Shown here: positions 33,060 through 41,360 of the stretch, piece after piece
How the letters are laid out: every line of letters begins with the position of its first letter
Position numbering within the stretch: the stretch's first letter is position 1
Assembly (NCBI GenBank): GCA_021835105.1
Contig: JAKBQS010000001.1
Location: 1-64,000, forward strand
Direction: 5' to 3'
Origin: Microcaldota archaeon
GTDB lineage: Archaea; Micrarchaeota; Micrarchaeia; Micrarchaeales; CABMGC01
DNA length: 64,000 nucleotides
Made by a program: the position numbers and the translations under genes
The notes under the pieces: generated by a model
What the model was told of the DNA's origin: nothing
What the model saw: the letters and a program-made list of their open reading frames with translations, nothing else
Database searches by the model: none

Positions 33060-35219
33060 TCATTTCAGGAACAGCCTACGCATAGAGTTCCTCAGGGATT
33101 TGTAGCTTTTGCATCTGTATTTTGCTTCGCTATCGCCATCTCCCACTTTTACAGAGATGGCCCCATCAGGCAGCACGTAGAATAGGCTCTCATCAGTTAT
33201 ATCATCGCCTGCACAGAATATGAAGCTAGGGTTTGTCCTTGCCAGGACAAGCTCATAGTATATGCCTTTACTCATCATATTACTAACTTCAACGACCTTC
33301 TTGCCAAAAAGAACATTGACCTGGCTGTTTGCCGTTATGTTGGTAAGTGTGTTGTACACCTCGTTTGCGGTATCTTCAACACCAGTTATCTTTACCTTCC
33401 CATAATGCCAAGCCAGTGAATTTTCCTTCTGCTCTATAAAAGATCCATCGATTCTGGCCCTGTACTCTTCCATTATCTCTCTGACAAGCCCCATCCACTT
33501 TGTATCGAAGCTTGCAGTTTTCTCCCATCTGCCTGCGCCAGGATCTTTGCGATATGCTCCATGTTCAGCCACCAGCGATATGCGATGAAGTCCGCCAAAC
33601 CACCTCTCAAGGTCCGCTTTCTTCCTTCCGCTTATAAGCACTACTGAGTGTCCACGCTTGGCAATGCCCTTGAGCAGCTCCAGAAGTTCGGCATCAGGTC
33701 TAGCCTCTTCTGGGTTCTCGCATAAGGGCACAAGAGTACCGTCATAGTCAAGGATAACAAGGCCCTTTCCATCCAGAGAGATATCCCTGTAGATCAATCG
33801 TAAGGCTTCGTCGTCAAGAGCCTTGGGCTTTATTGAATTCGCCTTAACAGAGGATTCAAGGCTTCCAATGAAATTCTCCGCCCACTTCCGCACGCCCCCT
33901 TCTAAAAGCCTCTTCCTTATACTCCTGTTTAATGCGTAGTCATACGAGCCAGATAGTCCCAGGGCCTTTTCCATCGCGTTGCTTATATTCTCCAAATCAT
34001 AAGGATTTACTATGAGCGCCTCCTTCATGTCTTTGGATGCACCAGCATTCCCGCTGAGTATCAATACACCCTTAAGGTTGTCCTTTGAGGCTATGTATTC
34101 CTTTGCCACAAGGTTCATCCCATCCCTAAGTGGAAGGTTCAGCATAACATCCGCAGACTTGTAGAAAGCAATAAGCTCGCTGAAGCTGAGCGTGTCATAG
34201 ATATAAAGAACAGGGGTATTCCCTTCCTTTGCATATCTGCTGTTTATCTCGCTGACAAGCATCTCTATCTCCCTTTTCACATGGCCGTATTTCTCGACAT
34301 GCTCTCTGGAAGGGACGACAACAAGGACATAAAGAACATTACCGACCTGCTCCTGATTCTTCCCTAGGAAATATCTGAATGCATCGAGCTGCTCTATTAT
34401 ACCCTTCGTATAATCAAGCCTGGAAATTGAGAAGATAAGCTTCTTCCTTCCCACTATCTTTGCAATCTTTCTCCTGTAGTGCGCAACATTCTCGCTCTTG
34501 TAAGATGAAAACCTGTCGAAATCTATCCCTATCGGAAAAGCCCTCACTGTGCATGTGTGTCCATGCAGTTTTATCAGTCCAAAGCGGTTCTCGTACCCGT
34601 TCAGTACGCGTGCGCTCTCCAAGAAGGCATTCACGTAGTCATATGTGTGGAAACCAACAAGATCAGAGCCAAGCATCCCGTGTATTATATCCTTGTGCCA
34701 TGGAAGAAGCCTGAATACGTCATAGCTTGGGAAAGGAACATGCAGGAAAAAACCAACCTTAGCATCATTATACCTCTTTCTTATCATGTCTGGAAGGAGG
34801 CCGAGATGGTAATCGTGTACCCATATTGTATCACCATTCTTGGCAATCTTGGACAGAGCTCCCATGAAAAGCCTGTTTACTCTTTTATACGCATTCCAGT
34901 AATCCTGCGAGTATGTGGTGTACATTGGGAAGGAATGAAGCAGTGGCCACATGGTTTTGTTTGAAAATCCGTTATAATACAAATCAAATGTTGGTTTTGG
35001 GATGTTAACCGGATAGCATCTAAATTCATCTATAAGCCTCTTCTCGACTCCCGAATCTATCTTTGCACCAGGATAGCCTATCCACAATGCCTTGTAATCA
35101 TTGTAGAATGAGCTGAGCCCAGTTGCTAATCCCCCAACGCTTCCCTTGAATTTAGTTTCTCCATCAACGGTTTTTATTGATACTGGCAGCCTGTTCGATA
35201 CTATTATCAGCCTTCCCAT
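33060..35219 (-). CDS. otsAB: Fused trehalose-6-phosphate synthase and phosphatase
   Basis: 719 residues. N-terminal GT20 domain (about 1-465): SNRLPVS, GSVGGLATG, WVHDYHLGLLP and the donor loop SRLDYTKG. C-terminal HAD phosphatase (about 480-719): nucleophile motif VILDYDGTL, the threonine-like motif ISGRKK, and GDDITDESLF. Reactions: NDP-glucose plus glucose-6-phosphate gives trehalose-6-phosphate, then trehalose. Two reactions in one chain is common in archaeal and eukaryal proteins. The GH15 enzyme at 49507-51294 could hydrolyse the product. Confidence 0.93.
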   Translation of the reverse strand: MGRLIIVSNRLPVSIKTVDGETKFKGSVGGLATGLSSFYNDYKALWIGYPGAKIDSGVEKRLIDEFRCYPVNIPKPTFDLYYNGFSNKTMWPLLHSFPMYTTYSQDYWNAYKRVNRLFMGALSKIAKNGDTIWVHDYHLGLLPDMIRKRYNDAKVGFFLHVPFPSYDVFRLLPWHKDIIHGMLGSDLVGFHTYDYVNAFLESARVLNGYENRFGLIKLHGHTCTVRAFPIGIDFDRFSSYKSENVAHYRRKIAKIVGRKKLIFSISRLDYTKGIIEQLDAFRYFLGKNQEQVGNVLYVLVVVPSREHVEKYGHVKREIEMLVSEINSRYAKEGNTPVLYIYDTLSFSELIAFYKSADVMLNLPLRDGMNLVAKEYIASKDNLKGVLILSGNAGASKDMKEALIVNPYDLENISNAMEKALGLSGSYDYALNRSIRKRLLEGGVRKWAENFIGSLESSVKANSIKPKALDDEALRLIYRDISLDGKGLVILDYDGTLVPLCENPEEARPDAELLELLKGIAKRGHSVVLISGRKKADLERWFGGLHRISLVAEHGAYRKDPGAGRWEKTASFDTKWMGLVREIMEEYRARIDGSFIEQKENSLAWHYGKVKITGVEDTANEVYNTLTNITANSQVNVLFGKKVVEVSNMMSKGIYYELVLARTNPSFIFCAGDDITDESLFYVLPDGAISVKVGDGDSEAKYRCKSYKSLRNSMRRLFLK

Positions 35220-35256
35220 TTCCAGATACCTTGGAGATAAATGGAAAGGAAGTTTA

Positions 35257-35418
35257 TTATTTGTTGAGGCGCTTTTTAGCTACGAAAGCCTCAAACCCTT
35301 TAGATAAGTCTATTATTTTTCTTCCTGTATCAGTAGCTCTAAACCATATTATTCCCCTTCCTGTCTCTGGCAAGCAGCTTTCAGATGATCCAACACCGAT
35401 AAGCAGAATAGACGAACG
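35257..35418 (-). pseudogene. Possible remnant of a broken protein gene, antisense to the gap
   Basis: An open frame of about 54 codons ends in TAA at 35257-35259 and reads LPETGRGIIWFRATD and later KGFEAFVAKKRLNK, with protein-like composition but no ATG. The frame extends upstream past a TAG near 35419 with GEDASFLASD. It may be a decayed gene next to the tRNA. The antisense plus-strand frame is equally open, so chance cannot be excluded. Confidence 0.25.
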
Positions 35419-35543
35419 ACTCTACAAAATAAGCGGAATTGTAGTATCCGATGCCAAGAAAGAAGCGTCTTCGCCGAGGCATAGCGCAAAGCAGCCAAAA
35501 ATGCCCATATGAGATACGCGCATATGACAAAGCAATAAGTGCC
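35419..35543. other. Gene-free stretch before tRNA-Met
   Basis: About 125 bases downstream of the tRNA 3' end hold no clear gene or attachment-site repeat. No duplicate of the tRNA 3' end was seen here, so an integration scar is not supported. Confidence 0.4.
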
Positions 35544-35665
35544 TGGCGGGGGCGAGATTTGAACACGCGACCTCTAGATATCTTAGCAATCACAGCAAGT
35601 TGCTCATCACTCAAAAATGCTTTGCATATGAGTCTAGCGCTCTAACCAGGCTGAGCTACCCCGCC
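35544..35665 (-). tRNA. tRNA with CAU anticodon and 47-base intron, probably elongator tRNA-Met
   Basis: Minus strand: acceptor GGCGGGG/CCCCGCC, D-arm GCTCAGCCTGGTTAGAGC, anticodon stem CTAGA/TCTAG around CTCATA, then an insertion of about 47 bases. T-arm GCGTG-TTCAAAT-CTCGC has one U-U mismatch at 52/62. Discriminator A. CAU can mean elongator Met or, if the C is modified, Ile for AUA. Since a tRNA-Ile(UAU) exists at 56709-56796, Met is more likely. The long intron contains GTGATGA, but no paired D box was found. Confidence 0.85.
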
Positions 35666-35712
35666 TAATCCTATAATTCTAACAAACAAAAATTAATAAA
35701 TGGGTCACGCCG

Positions 35713-36228
35713 CTATCCCAACCATCTTATTATCAATTCTTCTGCCGCCTTAGCTGCAAGAAGCAGAGCAACCCCAAATATAGCAATGAATACCCCAACC
35801 AAGCCTACATGAAAAAGCACAAATGCGAATGCAAGCGCCATAGCAGGAGGATGCTCGCTTTTAGTAGCATGCAGGAGCACAGCGACAAGCAGAAGGACTA
35901 TAGCAGCAGCTGCATAAAAACCAAGGATTCCTATAAGCACATATCCAATGTATCCGATAACGCCACCTATAACATAAGACTTTACAAAAACATCTTTCCG
36001 CGCGGCATAAGTATCAGGCATCATAAACAGTATGAAGCCGCTTGCTCCAAAAGAAGCAAAGATAATGGAAGAATAACCAAAGCCCTTCTCCAAACCGATG
36101 TTAACGTAGTCAAGGACATAAATTATTGCAACAAGTGCCACAGTAAAGATAAGTGCAGCAAGGTAAGGCGTATATCCATGCCTCCGCACGGTCTTAGTCC
36201 CAATCTTAACCACTCTGCGCATAAACAC
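35713..36228 (-). CDS. HPP family membrane protein
   Basis: 171 residues, about five hydrophobic helices. The signature FASFGASGFILFMMPDTYAARKD is followed by SEHPPAMALAF, matching HPP membrane proteins (the His-Pro-Pro motif gives the name). Plant and cyanobacterial relatives take part in nitrite transport, but a role here is unknown. It diverges from the HExxH protein gene, with starts about 45 bases apart. Confidence 0.75.
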   Translation of the reverse strand: MFMRRVVKIGTKTVRRHGYTPYLAALIFTVALVAIIYVLDYVNIGLEKGFGYSSIIFASFGASGFILFMMPDTYAARKDVFVKSYVIGGVIGYIGYVLIGILGFYAAAAIVLLLVAVLLHATKSEHPPAMALAFAFVLFHVGLVGVFIAIFGVALLLAAKAAEELIIRWLG

Positions 36229-36273
36229 GATTCGCAGATAAGCGTTAAAAATGGTGCTTTATATAAAGAAAAT

Positions 36274-37026
36274 ATGGAAGCACTAGTCAGAAGGACGGAT
36301 CCGAAGGAGCTTTCCAAGGCAAACGAAATACTCGCAGGCGCAGCGAACTATTTTTATAAGAATATATGCACTATGCGTGATCCAAAGCCGGAGATAATAC
36401 TTCTTGAAGGCCTGCGAAGCGAGGAAGGCATGTTCGGATATTATTTTTCAGGTAAACTGGTCATAGACCCAGATTACGGAATAAACGAGAAGACAATACC
36501 TCATGAATTTTTTCATCATGTCCAAGAGGCCCTATCAGGAAAGCCAGGCATCCCATACCATATCCTTACCGCAGATCAAAAGGCTGCAAAGGAAGCCGGC
36601 CCAAATCTTTTCGCTGCATTGTACATGTCACGAACCATGGACAATGCAGAACGCGTATTCTTTATTGCTGATTTTCTAAACACTAAATATTCTGATAATG
36701 GATTTCCACTAGACTTGGCATTTGGAAGATATAATGAATACAAAAGGGCGAAGCCAATATTCTCCAGACCAAGCAGAGACAGCCACATACCAACATACGC
36801 TGAAGGAAAGGCAATTGCTCTTCTTTCCATAGCTTCATGCGGGCTAGATATGCACATTTCTGCAAGGCAGCTCCTAGCAGATCCCGCAATCGTACTCAGG
36901 CAACTCGGAGAGGCAGTAAGGAAAGACAAAGACTTAATTATATTATCAAGGCTAAATGAGCTTAAGAGCATGCACAACCGCCCTAGCTTCCTGCTGAAAG
37001 ACATAGCGGCCGTTGCTAGGGCCTGA
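36274..37026 (+). CDS. Predicted zinc metallopeptidase (HExxH)
   Basis: 250 residues from the ATG at 36274; TATA-like TTTATATAAA about 17 bases upstream suggests a leaderless mRNA. The motif HEFFH (77-81) plus a C-terminal AEGKA, which could give the third Glu ligand, is the gluzincin pattern. Middle region helical, no signal peptide, so cytosolic. I cannot name a family. The ATG was chosen over far upstream frames that overlap the HPP gene. Confidence 0.5.
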   Translation: MEALVRRTDPKELSKANEILAGAANYFYKNICTMRDPKPEIILLEGLRSEEGMFGYYFSGKLVIDPDYGINEKTIPHEFFHHVQEALSGKPGIPYHILTADQKAAKEAGPNLFAALYMSRTMDNAERVFFIADFLNTKYSDNGFPLDLAFGRYNEYKRAKPIFSRPSRDSHIPTYAEGKAIALLSIASCGLDMHISARQLLADPAIVLRQLGEAVRKDKDLIILSRLNELKSMHNRPSFLLKDIAAVARA

Positions 37027-37029
37027 GAT

Positions 37030-37102
37030 GGCCTTGGTGGTGTAGCGGCTAGCATAGGGGACTGTGGATCCTCCGGTCCGGGTTCGACTCCCGGCTAAGG
37101 CC
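37030..37102 (+). tRNA. tRNA-His (anticodon GUG)
   Basis: G at position -1 (37030) pairs with C73 (37102), the hallmark of tRNA-His. Acceptor GCCTTGG/CTAAGGC with one G-U, anticodon stem GGGGA/TCCTC around CTGTGGA, T-arm CCGGG-TTCGACT-CCCGG. No intron, no encoded CCA. Confidence 0.95.
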
Positions 37103-37249
37103 TAGAAGCTTATAATCTTCTGTTCAGCTACGCGGTGTAATACGAGCTAATCCCCAAAGTGTGCATTACTTAAATTCGCGTGGAATAAATCACGATGCAA
37201 AATGCTATACCTCCGCACGCATCTCCAAAGAGATCTGTAAGCCAGTTGT

Positions 37250-38164
37250 TCAAGGCTGCGTATACCCGCTCTCCCAGTTTGTTGTATATATCACATTTGA
37301 TGCAGTTCCGTCGTTGTTATTGCCTGAATAGTCATTTGCGTTGCCGTTTAGAGGCCACCAACCAACTAAATTCCCCAAGCCTATCGGTGCTCCACCAATG
37401 CCCTCGCTGTAAAGTGCGTATACATCATTTGCGGAGAGAGAAGCATTATATAATTGGGCATTCGAAACAAGACCAGTAAGGGAATCTGCGCACCCGCCTT
37501 CATTGCTTATGTTTAGCCCCCCTATTGGGTTAAGGCTTCCTGAAGATGTAGTCTGATTTACGTATGCTCCGTTAACGTAAAATTTGATAATTCCTGAGCT
37601 ATACGTTTCTACGAGATTATACCATTTTCCAAATGAAGCTATCAACGGACCGGAAGAAACTCCCGTGCTTGTAGAATAAACATCAAATGTTCCTCTACCA
37701 CTTGAATTATAATTTATTTCGAATATATGGCCGCAATCCATTGAAAATATTGGCTGTTTATTATCCGAGCCACTGCCAGTAGCCATTACATTTACCCAAA
37801 CTGAAGCGGTAAACTGGTCACTAAACCCATTTGGATTTGCCATTGATATATAGCTGGTTGGTTCTATACGAACGGAACCAGTCGGATTTTGCATTTCTGC
37901 TACATACTGCGGCAGCGCGCCCTGGCACTCGCCCTCGAGGTTTATAGAACCTACAGTTCTTGGGCCATAAGGCCGAAAGACGTGACACGATCCAGGAAGA
38001 ACGTGCGGCATGAAGAATGTTCCGCTGAAAACGCCAAGCTCAAAGAGCGCGCCAAGGACTACAGCGATAATCAGTATCGCCCATCCATAAGTCATCAGGT
38101 ATTCCATTGCAGACTGGGCCTTAATTGTGCCACGGAAAGCGCTATCCATAATGTGTTCATGCAA
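37250..38164 (-). CDS. Prepilin-like protein with class III signal peptide and LamG-like domain
   Basis: 304 residues. Residues 15-43 hold KAQSAMEYLMTYGWAI followed by a long hydrophobic stretch: the class III signal peptide (Q-S-x-x-E at 17-21) cut by archaeal prepilin peptidase EppA-like enzymes. After residue 90 comes a concanavalin/LamG-type beta-sandwich (FTASVWVNV, GKWYNLVETYSSG, KFYVNGAYVN, AQLYNASLSANDVYALY, WPLNGNANDYSG). Likely displayed on a pilus-like or surface structure and able to bind glycans. Isolated gene beside tRNA-His. Confidence 0.82.
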   Translation of the reverse strand: MHEHIMDSAFRGTIKAQSAMEYLMTYGWAILIIAVVLGALFELGVFSGTFFMPHVLPGSCHVFRPYGPRTVGSINLEGECQGALPQYVAEMQNPTGSVRIEPTSYISMANPNGFSDQFTASVWVNVMATGSGSDNKQPIFSMDCGHIFEINYNSSGRGTFDVYSTSTGVSSGPLIASFGKWYNLVETYSSGIIKFYVNGAYVNQTTSSGSLNPIGGLNISNEGGCADSLTGLVSNAQLYNASLSANDVYALYSEGIGGAPIGLGNLVGWWPLNGNANDYSGNNNDGTASNVIYTTNWESGYTQP

Positions 38165-38193
38165 TGAAAAGATAAATAACTTGTTACTCTCGA

Positions 38194-39684
38194 TTAAAAA
38201 AGATACAGCGCAGAAATCCTGACTACCTTCTTTACGAACTTGTAAACGCTGTTGGAGTTCCTCTTTACGTCTTTTATAAGTGCTTTGTAGCGTGTTTTCT
38301 CTTCAGGAGAGAGGGTACCTTCCTTCACTATCTCCTGTTTCTTGCCGTCTACAATCTGGACTTCCCTCTTGCTTATTATATCCTTTCTTACCATCCCGTA
38401 CCATTCATCAAGTGTATTCCCCTTCGAACGTATCATCTTCAGGAAATCCTTCATCTTTATCTTCCTCCTCTTCCCTGTCCTGTCTTCCTCGGCAGCGGGT
38501 ATGAGCGCAGCCTTATCGCAAATCTCCTCAATATCTGCCTGCGAGAAGCCCATTGTTGCCCTGGCCAGCCTGCCAAAATTTATTCTAGCAAGCGGCATCT
38601 TTCTGGTATTGAATTTAAATGCCTGCTTTCTTGTTTTGTAATCAGGAGGAGGTATGTATATTGCGTCTCCAAACCTCTTACTTCTCTTGAGGGCTGGGTC
38701 TATGTCCCAAGGCTGGTTTGTCGCACCTATAACGAATATCCCTTCAGGGTTTGCCTCTACTCCGTCCATTTCCTGCAGGAACTGGTTTACGGCCATCCTC
38801 ATGTAATTCTGGCCTCCATCCCCACCCCCGCCACCACCTCCGCCGCCTCTCTTAACTCCAAGCGCATCAAGCTCGTCAAAAAATATTACGCATGGCGTAT
38901 TCTTTCTTGCCTGCTCAAATATGGCATGCATGTTCTTCTCAGTGTTTCCCGCATACATATCAACTATCTCGTTGATCCTCGCTATTATGACATTTGATCC
39001 TGTCTCTCCACCTATTGCATTGACAAAGTAAGTCTTTCCGCATCCAGGCGGCCCGTAAAATATTACCCCAAGCCCAAGTTTCTTTCCGTATGCCTTGAGC
39101 ATCTCTGGCTTCTTTATCGCGAGTATTATATTGTCGTGTATGGCTTCCTTCTCCTTCTTCATACCTACAACGTCATTAAATGTTATTGTCGACTTATGCC
39201 ACTTTGCGGTCTTGAGCTGCCCGTCCTCTATCTTTGTGCCTGTGCCTTCTTCGAAGGTCTTTTCAGTCTTTGAGACATCTATCTTTGCCTTAAGTCCATC
39301 AAGCCGCGTCTTGGCCTGCTCATAATTGGGATTTTTTGCAAGGGCTGCTTCATACCACTCCTTAGCGCCCTTGAAGTCACTCTGGTATTCGGATATTATG
39401 CCCATTACATAAGGCGCATCGCAGCTGTCAGGCTCAATGTTCATGACTGTTTCTGCATCCCTTGACGCCTCTTCATACCTATTCATCAATGCGTACGAAA
39501 GCGATCTGTTGAAGTACGCGCTTGCATACTTCGGATCCTCTTTTAGCGCTTTGGTATAAAGGTCTATGGCTTCCTCAAACTTGCTCTCTTCGAATGCTTT
39601 TCCAGCCTTCTTGTAAAAATCTTCGGCAAGTGGGTTATTAGTACCGCTTTTTTCGTTTTTTTGGTTCTCCTTTGTCTCTGCCAT
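38194..39684 (-). CDS. AAA ATPase with N-terminal TPR repeats
   Basis: 496 residues. Residues about 15-140 form three TPR repeats (EDFYKKAGKAFEESKFEEAIDLY, KYASAYFNRSLSYALMNRYEEAS). After a linker comes an AAA domain with Walker A GPPGCGKT, Walker B FFDELDALG, arginine finger region KRSKR and the small C-terminal helical domain. A nine-Gly run inserts after the Walker B region. Combination of TPR with a Vps4/katanin-like AAA domain suggests a protein-unfolding or remodelling machine. It is followed immediately by the RNase HI gene. Confidence 0.85.
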   Translation of the reverse strand: MAETKENQKNEKSGTNNPLAEDFYKKAGKAFEESKFEEAIDLYTKALKEDPKYASAYFNRSLSYALMNRYEEASRDAETVMNIEPDSCDAPYVMGIISEYQSDFKGAKEWYEAALAKNPNYEQAKTRLDGLKAKIDVSKTEKTFEEGTGTKIEDGQLKTAKWHKSTITFNDVVGMKKEKEAIHDNIILAIKKPEMLKAYGKKLGLGVIFYGPPGCGKTYFVNAIGGETGSNVIIARINEIVDMYAGNTEKNMHAIFEQARKNTPCVIFFDELDALGVKRGGGGGGGGGDGGQNYMRMAVNQFLQEMDGVEANPEGIFVIGATNQPWDIDPALKRSKRFGDAIYIPPPDYKTRKQAFKFNTRKMPLARINFGRLARATMGFSQADIEEICDKAALIPAAEEDRTGKRRKIKMKDFLKMIRSKGNTLDEWYGMVRKDIISKREVQIVDGKKQEIVKEGTLSPEEKTRYKALIKDVKRNSNSVYKFVKKVVRISALYLF

Positions 39685-40107
39685 TCACACACCTGCGGTA
39701 ATCCCATCCAGAAGATGGTTTAGCTGCCTGTCAACATAACTTATGTTTTTATCTTCTCTAGGCACATTAAAAAGCTTATACGATTTGAAGGAACTAAGAA
39801 GCGCAAGAGCCTTTCCATGAAGCTCCTTTAACCCTGCCTCCCTTACTTTGTAATCCCCTTTTAGCTGCCTCACCACTATCTGGCTGTCAGAATAAAGCTC
39901 TATATCCTTATCCCTTTCCACCATGCCAAGCACAAACTCAAGCGCGCCGATAACGGCTTTGTATTCTGCAGCGTTATTGGTGGCCTTGCCATTGTAAAAA
40001 TACCTTTCGCCTACCATTTTCATATACCCATCGAATACCACATATCCCGAAGCGCTTATACCTGGATTGCCCCTTGACGCCCCATCCGTATATATCTTAA
40101 ATACCAT
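39685..40107 (-). CDS. rnhA: Ribonuclease HI
   Basis: 140 residues. The catalytic motifs of RNase HI are visible: IYTDGASRGNPG (Asp), NAAEYKAVIGAL (Glu) and YSDSQIV (Asp). Lengths and order match the single-domain archaeal and bacterial enzymes. It cleaves the RNA strand of RNA-DNA hybrids, such as replication primers or R-loops. It adjoins the TPR-AAA ATPase gene with zero spacing. Confidence 0.93.
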   Translation of the reverse strand: MVFKIYTDGASRGNPGISASGYVVFDGYMKMVGERYFYNGKATNNAAEYKAVIGALEFVLGMVERDKDIELYSDSQIVVRQLKGDYKVREAGLKELHGKALALLSSFKSYKLFNVPREDKNISYVDRQLNHLLDGITAGV

Positions 40108-40143
40108 AAAATCAAACTATCGATTTGTATATACAGTGATTTA

Positions 40144-40689
40144 TTGTCCAGGCAGATAAAAAAATGTATTGTAGGGAGCACTGTAATACTTGACAAGAAG
40201 GGACTCTCCACGCTTCTTATAAAACACAAAAAGCTCAACGTGTGGATCAATCCTGGAGGGCATTTGGAAGGCCAGGAATTCCCATACGACGCCGCAGCAA
40301 GAGAAGCTATGGAAGAGACTGGGACCAAGGTAAGAATTATAAGCGCGGCAGGCAGCACAATCAAGATAAAAGAGACACATGCCCGCACGTCAGCATTGCC
40401 GCTCCATATACTGGAAGAAAAAGTAGTCTACAGCGACTCCACGCACACGCATCTCGACTTCATATATCTGAGTATAGCTAACAAAACGAAGACACACAGG
40501 GTCGGAAAAGAAGAGTCAAAAGAGATAAAATGGTACAAGATGGAGGATATGCCGAGAAATCTAATGTTCAGAAACAGCATAATGGTTATAGAATCTGCAT
40601 TTAAATCCTACTCATCCATGCTTGCATCAAGGAGATCACGCAGGGATCCAAAGTCAAGAGTCTCTCCCTCACCTATGCATAATGCATGA
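40144..40689 (+). CDS. Nudix hydrolase
   Basis: 181 residues, TTG start at 40144. The Nudix box GHLEGQEFPYDAAAREAMEETG (with GX5EX7REUXEEXG, about residues 40-62) supplies the metal-binding Glu residues. Fold length fits a single Nudix domain. Its substrate, a nucleoside diphosphate linked to another moiety, is not determinable. It converges on the phosphoesterase gene and overlaps it by about 80 bases. Confidence 0.85.
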   Translation: MSRQIKKCIVGSTVILDKKGLSTLLIKHKKLNVWINPGGHLEGQEFPYDAAAREAMEETGTKVRIISAAGSTIKIKETHARTSALPLHILEEKVVYSDSTHTHLDFIYLSIANKTKTHRVGKEESKEIKWYKMEDMPRNLMFRNSIMVIESAFKSYSSMLASRRSRRDPKSRVSPSPMHNA

Positions 40690-41360
40690 ATACTCGCAAG
40701 GTCGACATACCTGCCTAGCATTCTGGCAAGCTCGGCTTCGGAACCCGGATTTATCTCAAATCCTTCAGAAAAATAGCTAGCCGCAGGAAGCACAAGCATC
40801 TTCCCCTTGTCTCTCTTTCCATATAGGAAGCACCGCAGCCTCTCCTTCGCGCCAAGTTTGGTGTGCAAGGCAATCGAAGGATGTATATGGCCTATTATTA
40901 GCAATTTGCCTCTGCCTGCATTTACGGGCTTGTCCCCGTGCGCGAATATATAATCTCCCACACGCATCTCGCCCTCGTAAATAACTATTCCGGTTCCATC
41001 ACCCACGCGTCCTATGAAATTGTCGTGATTGCCCTTCACAAGCAAAAACCTCCCTATTCCTAATCTTTTTGAGAAAGAAACCAGCTCATTAAGTTCGTTA
41101 AACTCTTCCAGATGCACTTTGGAAAAGTCATTTTTTATATCGCCGTTGACTATAAGTTCCTCGACAGCCCTTCCAGAAGCAGCACCCTCTATGTATCCCT
41201 CTATGCTACTTAAATTGGTCTTCGGGAGAAAGTAACGCCTCCTCTCAGCCATAACGCCTTCATATCCCAGATGCAGGTCTGAACAGACAAGCGCCTTCAG
41301 GTCTTTCAGGTAAACAATCGGCGTGCCATCGACTATCTCTACATTCTCAGAGAGGCGCAT
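40608..41360 (-). CDS. Calcineurin-like metallophosphoesterase, Lhr partner
   Basis: 250 residues. Metal-binding motifs: SDLHLG, NGDIKN, GNHDN, AHGD and GHIHP. The gene starts 14 bases inside the end of the Lhr helicase gene, the arrangement known for metallophosphoesterases linked to Lhr-type or ligase-associated helicases in archaea and bacteria. Expected role: nuclease or phosphatase action in DNA repair. The 3' end overlaps the Nudix gene. Confidence 0.85.
   Translation of the reverse strand: MRLSENVEIVDGTPIVYLKDLKALVCSDLHLGYEGVMAERRRYFLPKTNLSSIEGYIEGAASGRAVEELIVNGDIKNDFSKVHLEEFNELNELVSFSKRLGIGRFLLVKGNHDNFIGRVGDGTGIVIYEGEMRVGDYIFAHGDKPVNAGRGKLLIIGHIHPSIALHTKLGAKERLRCFLYGKRDKGKMLVLPAASYFSEGFEINPGSEAELARMLGRYVDLASIHALCIGEGETLDFGSLRDLLDASMDE

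Noticed and set aside
35177..35512. 111-codon plus-strand frame antisense to the start of the trehalose gene
   Set aside because: Begins inside the reverse strand of a solid gene; TTG start without support; kept only as a reason for doubt about the minus-strand remnant.
35590..35640. Box C/D guide RNA inside the CAU tRNA intron
   Set aside because: A C-box-like GTGATGA exists, but no convincing D box or guide spacing; left as a low-interest finding.
35419..35665. tRNA gene as an integration site
   Set aside because: No second copy of the tRNA 3' end and no integrase in the nearby sequence.
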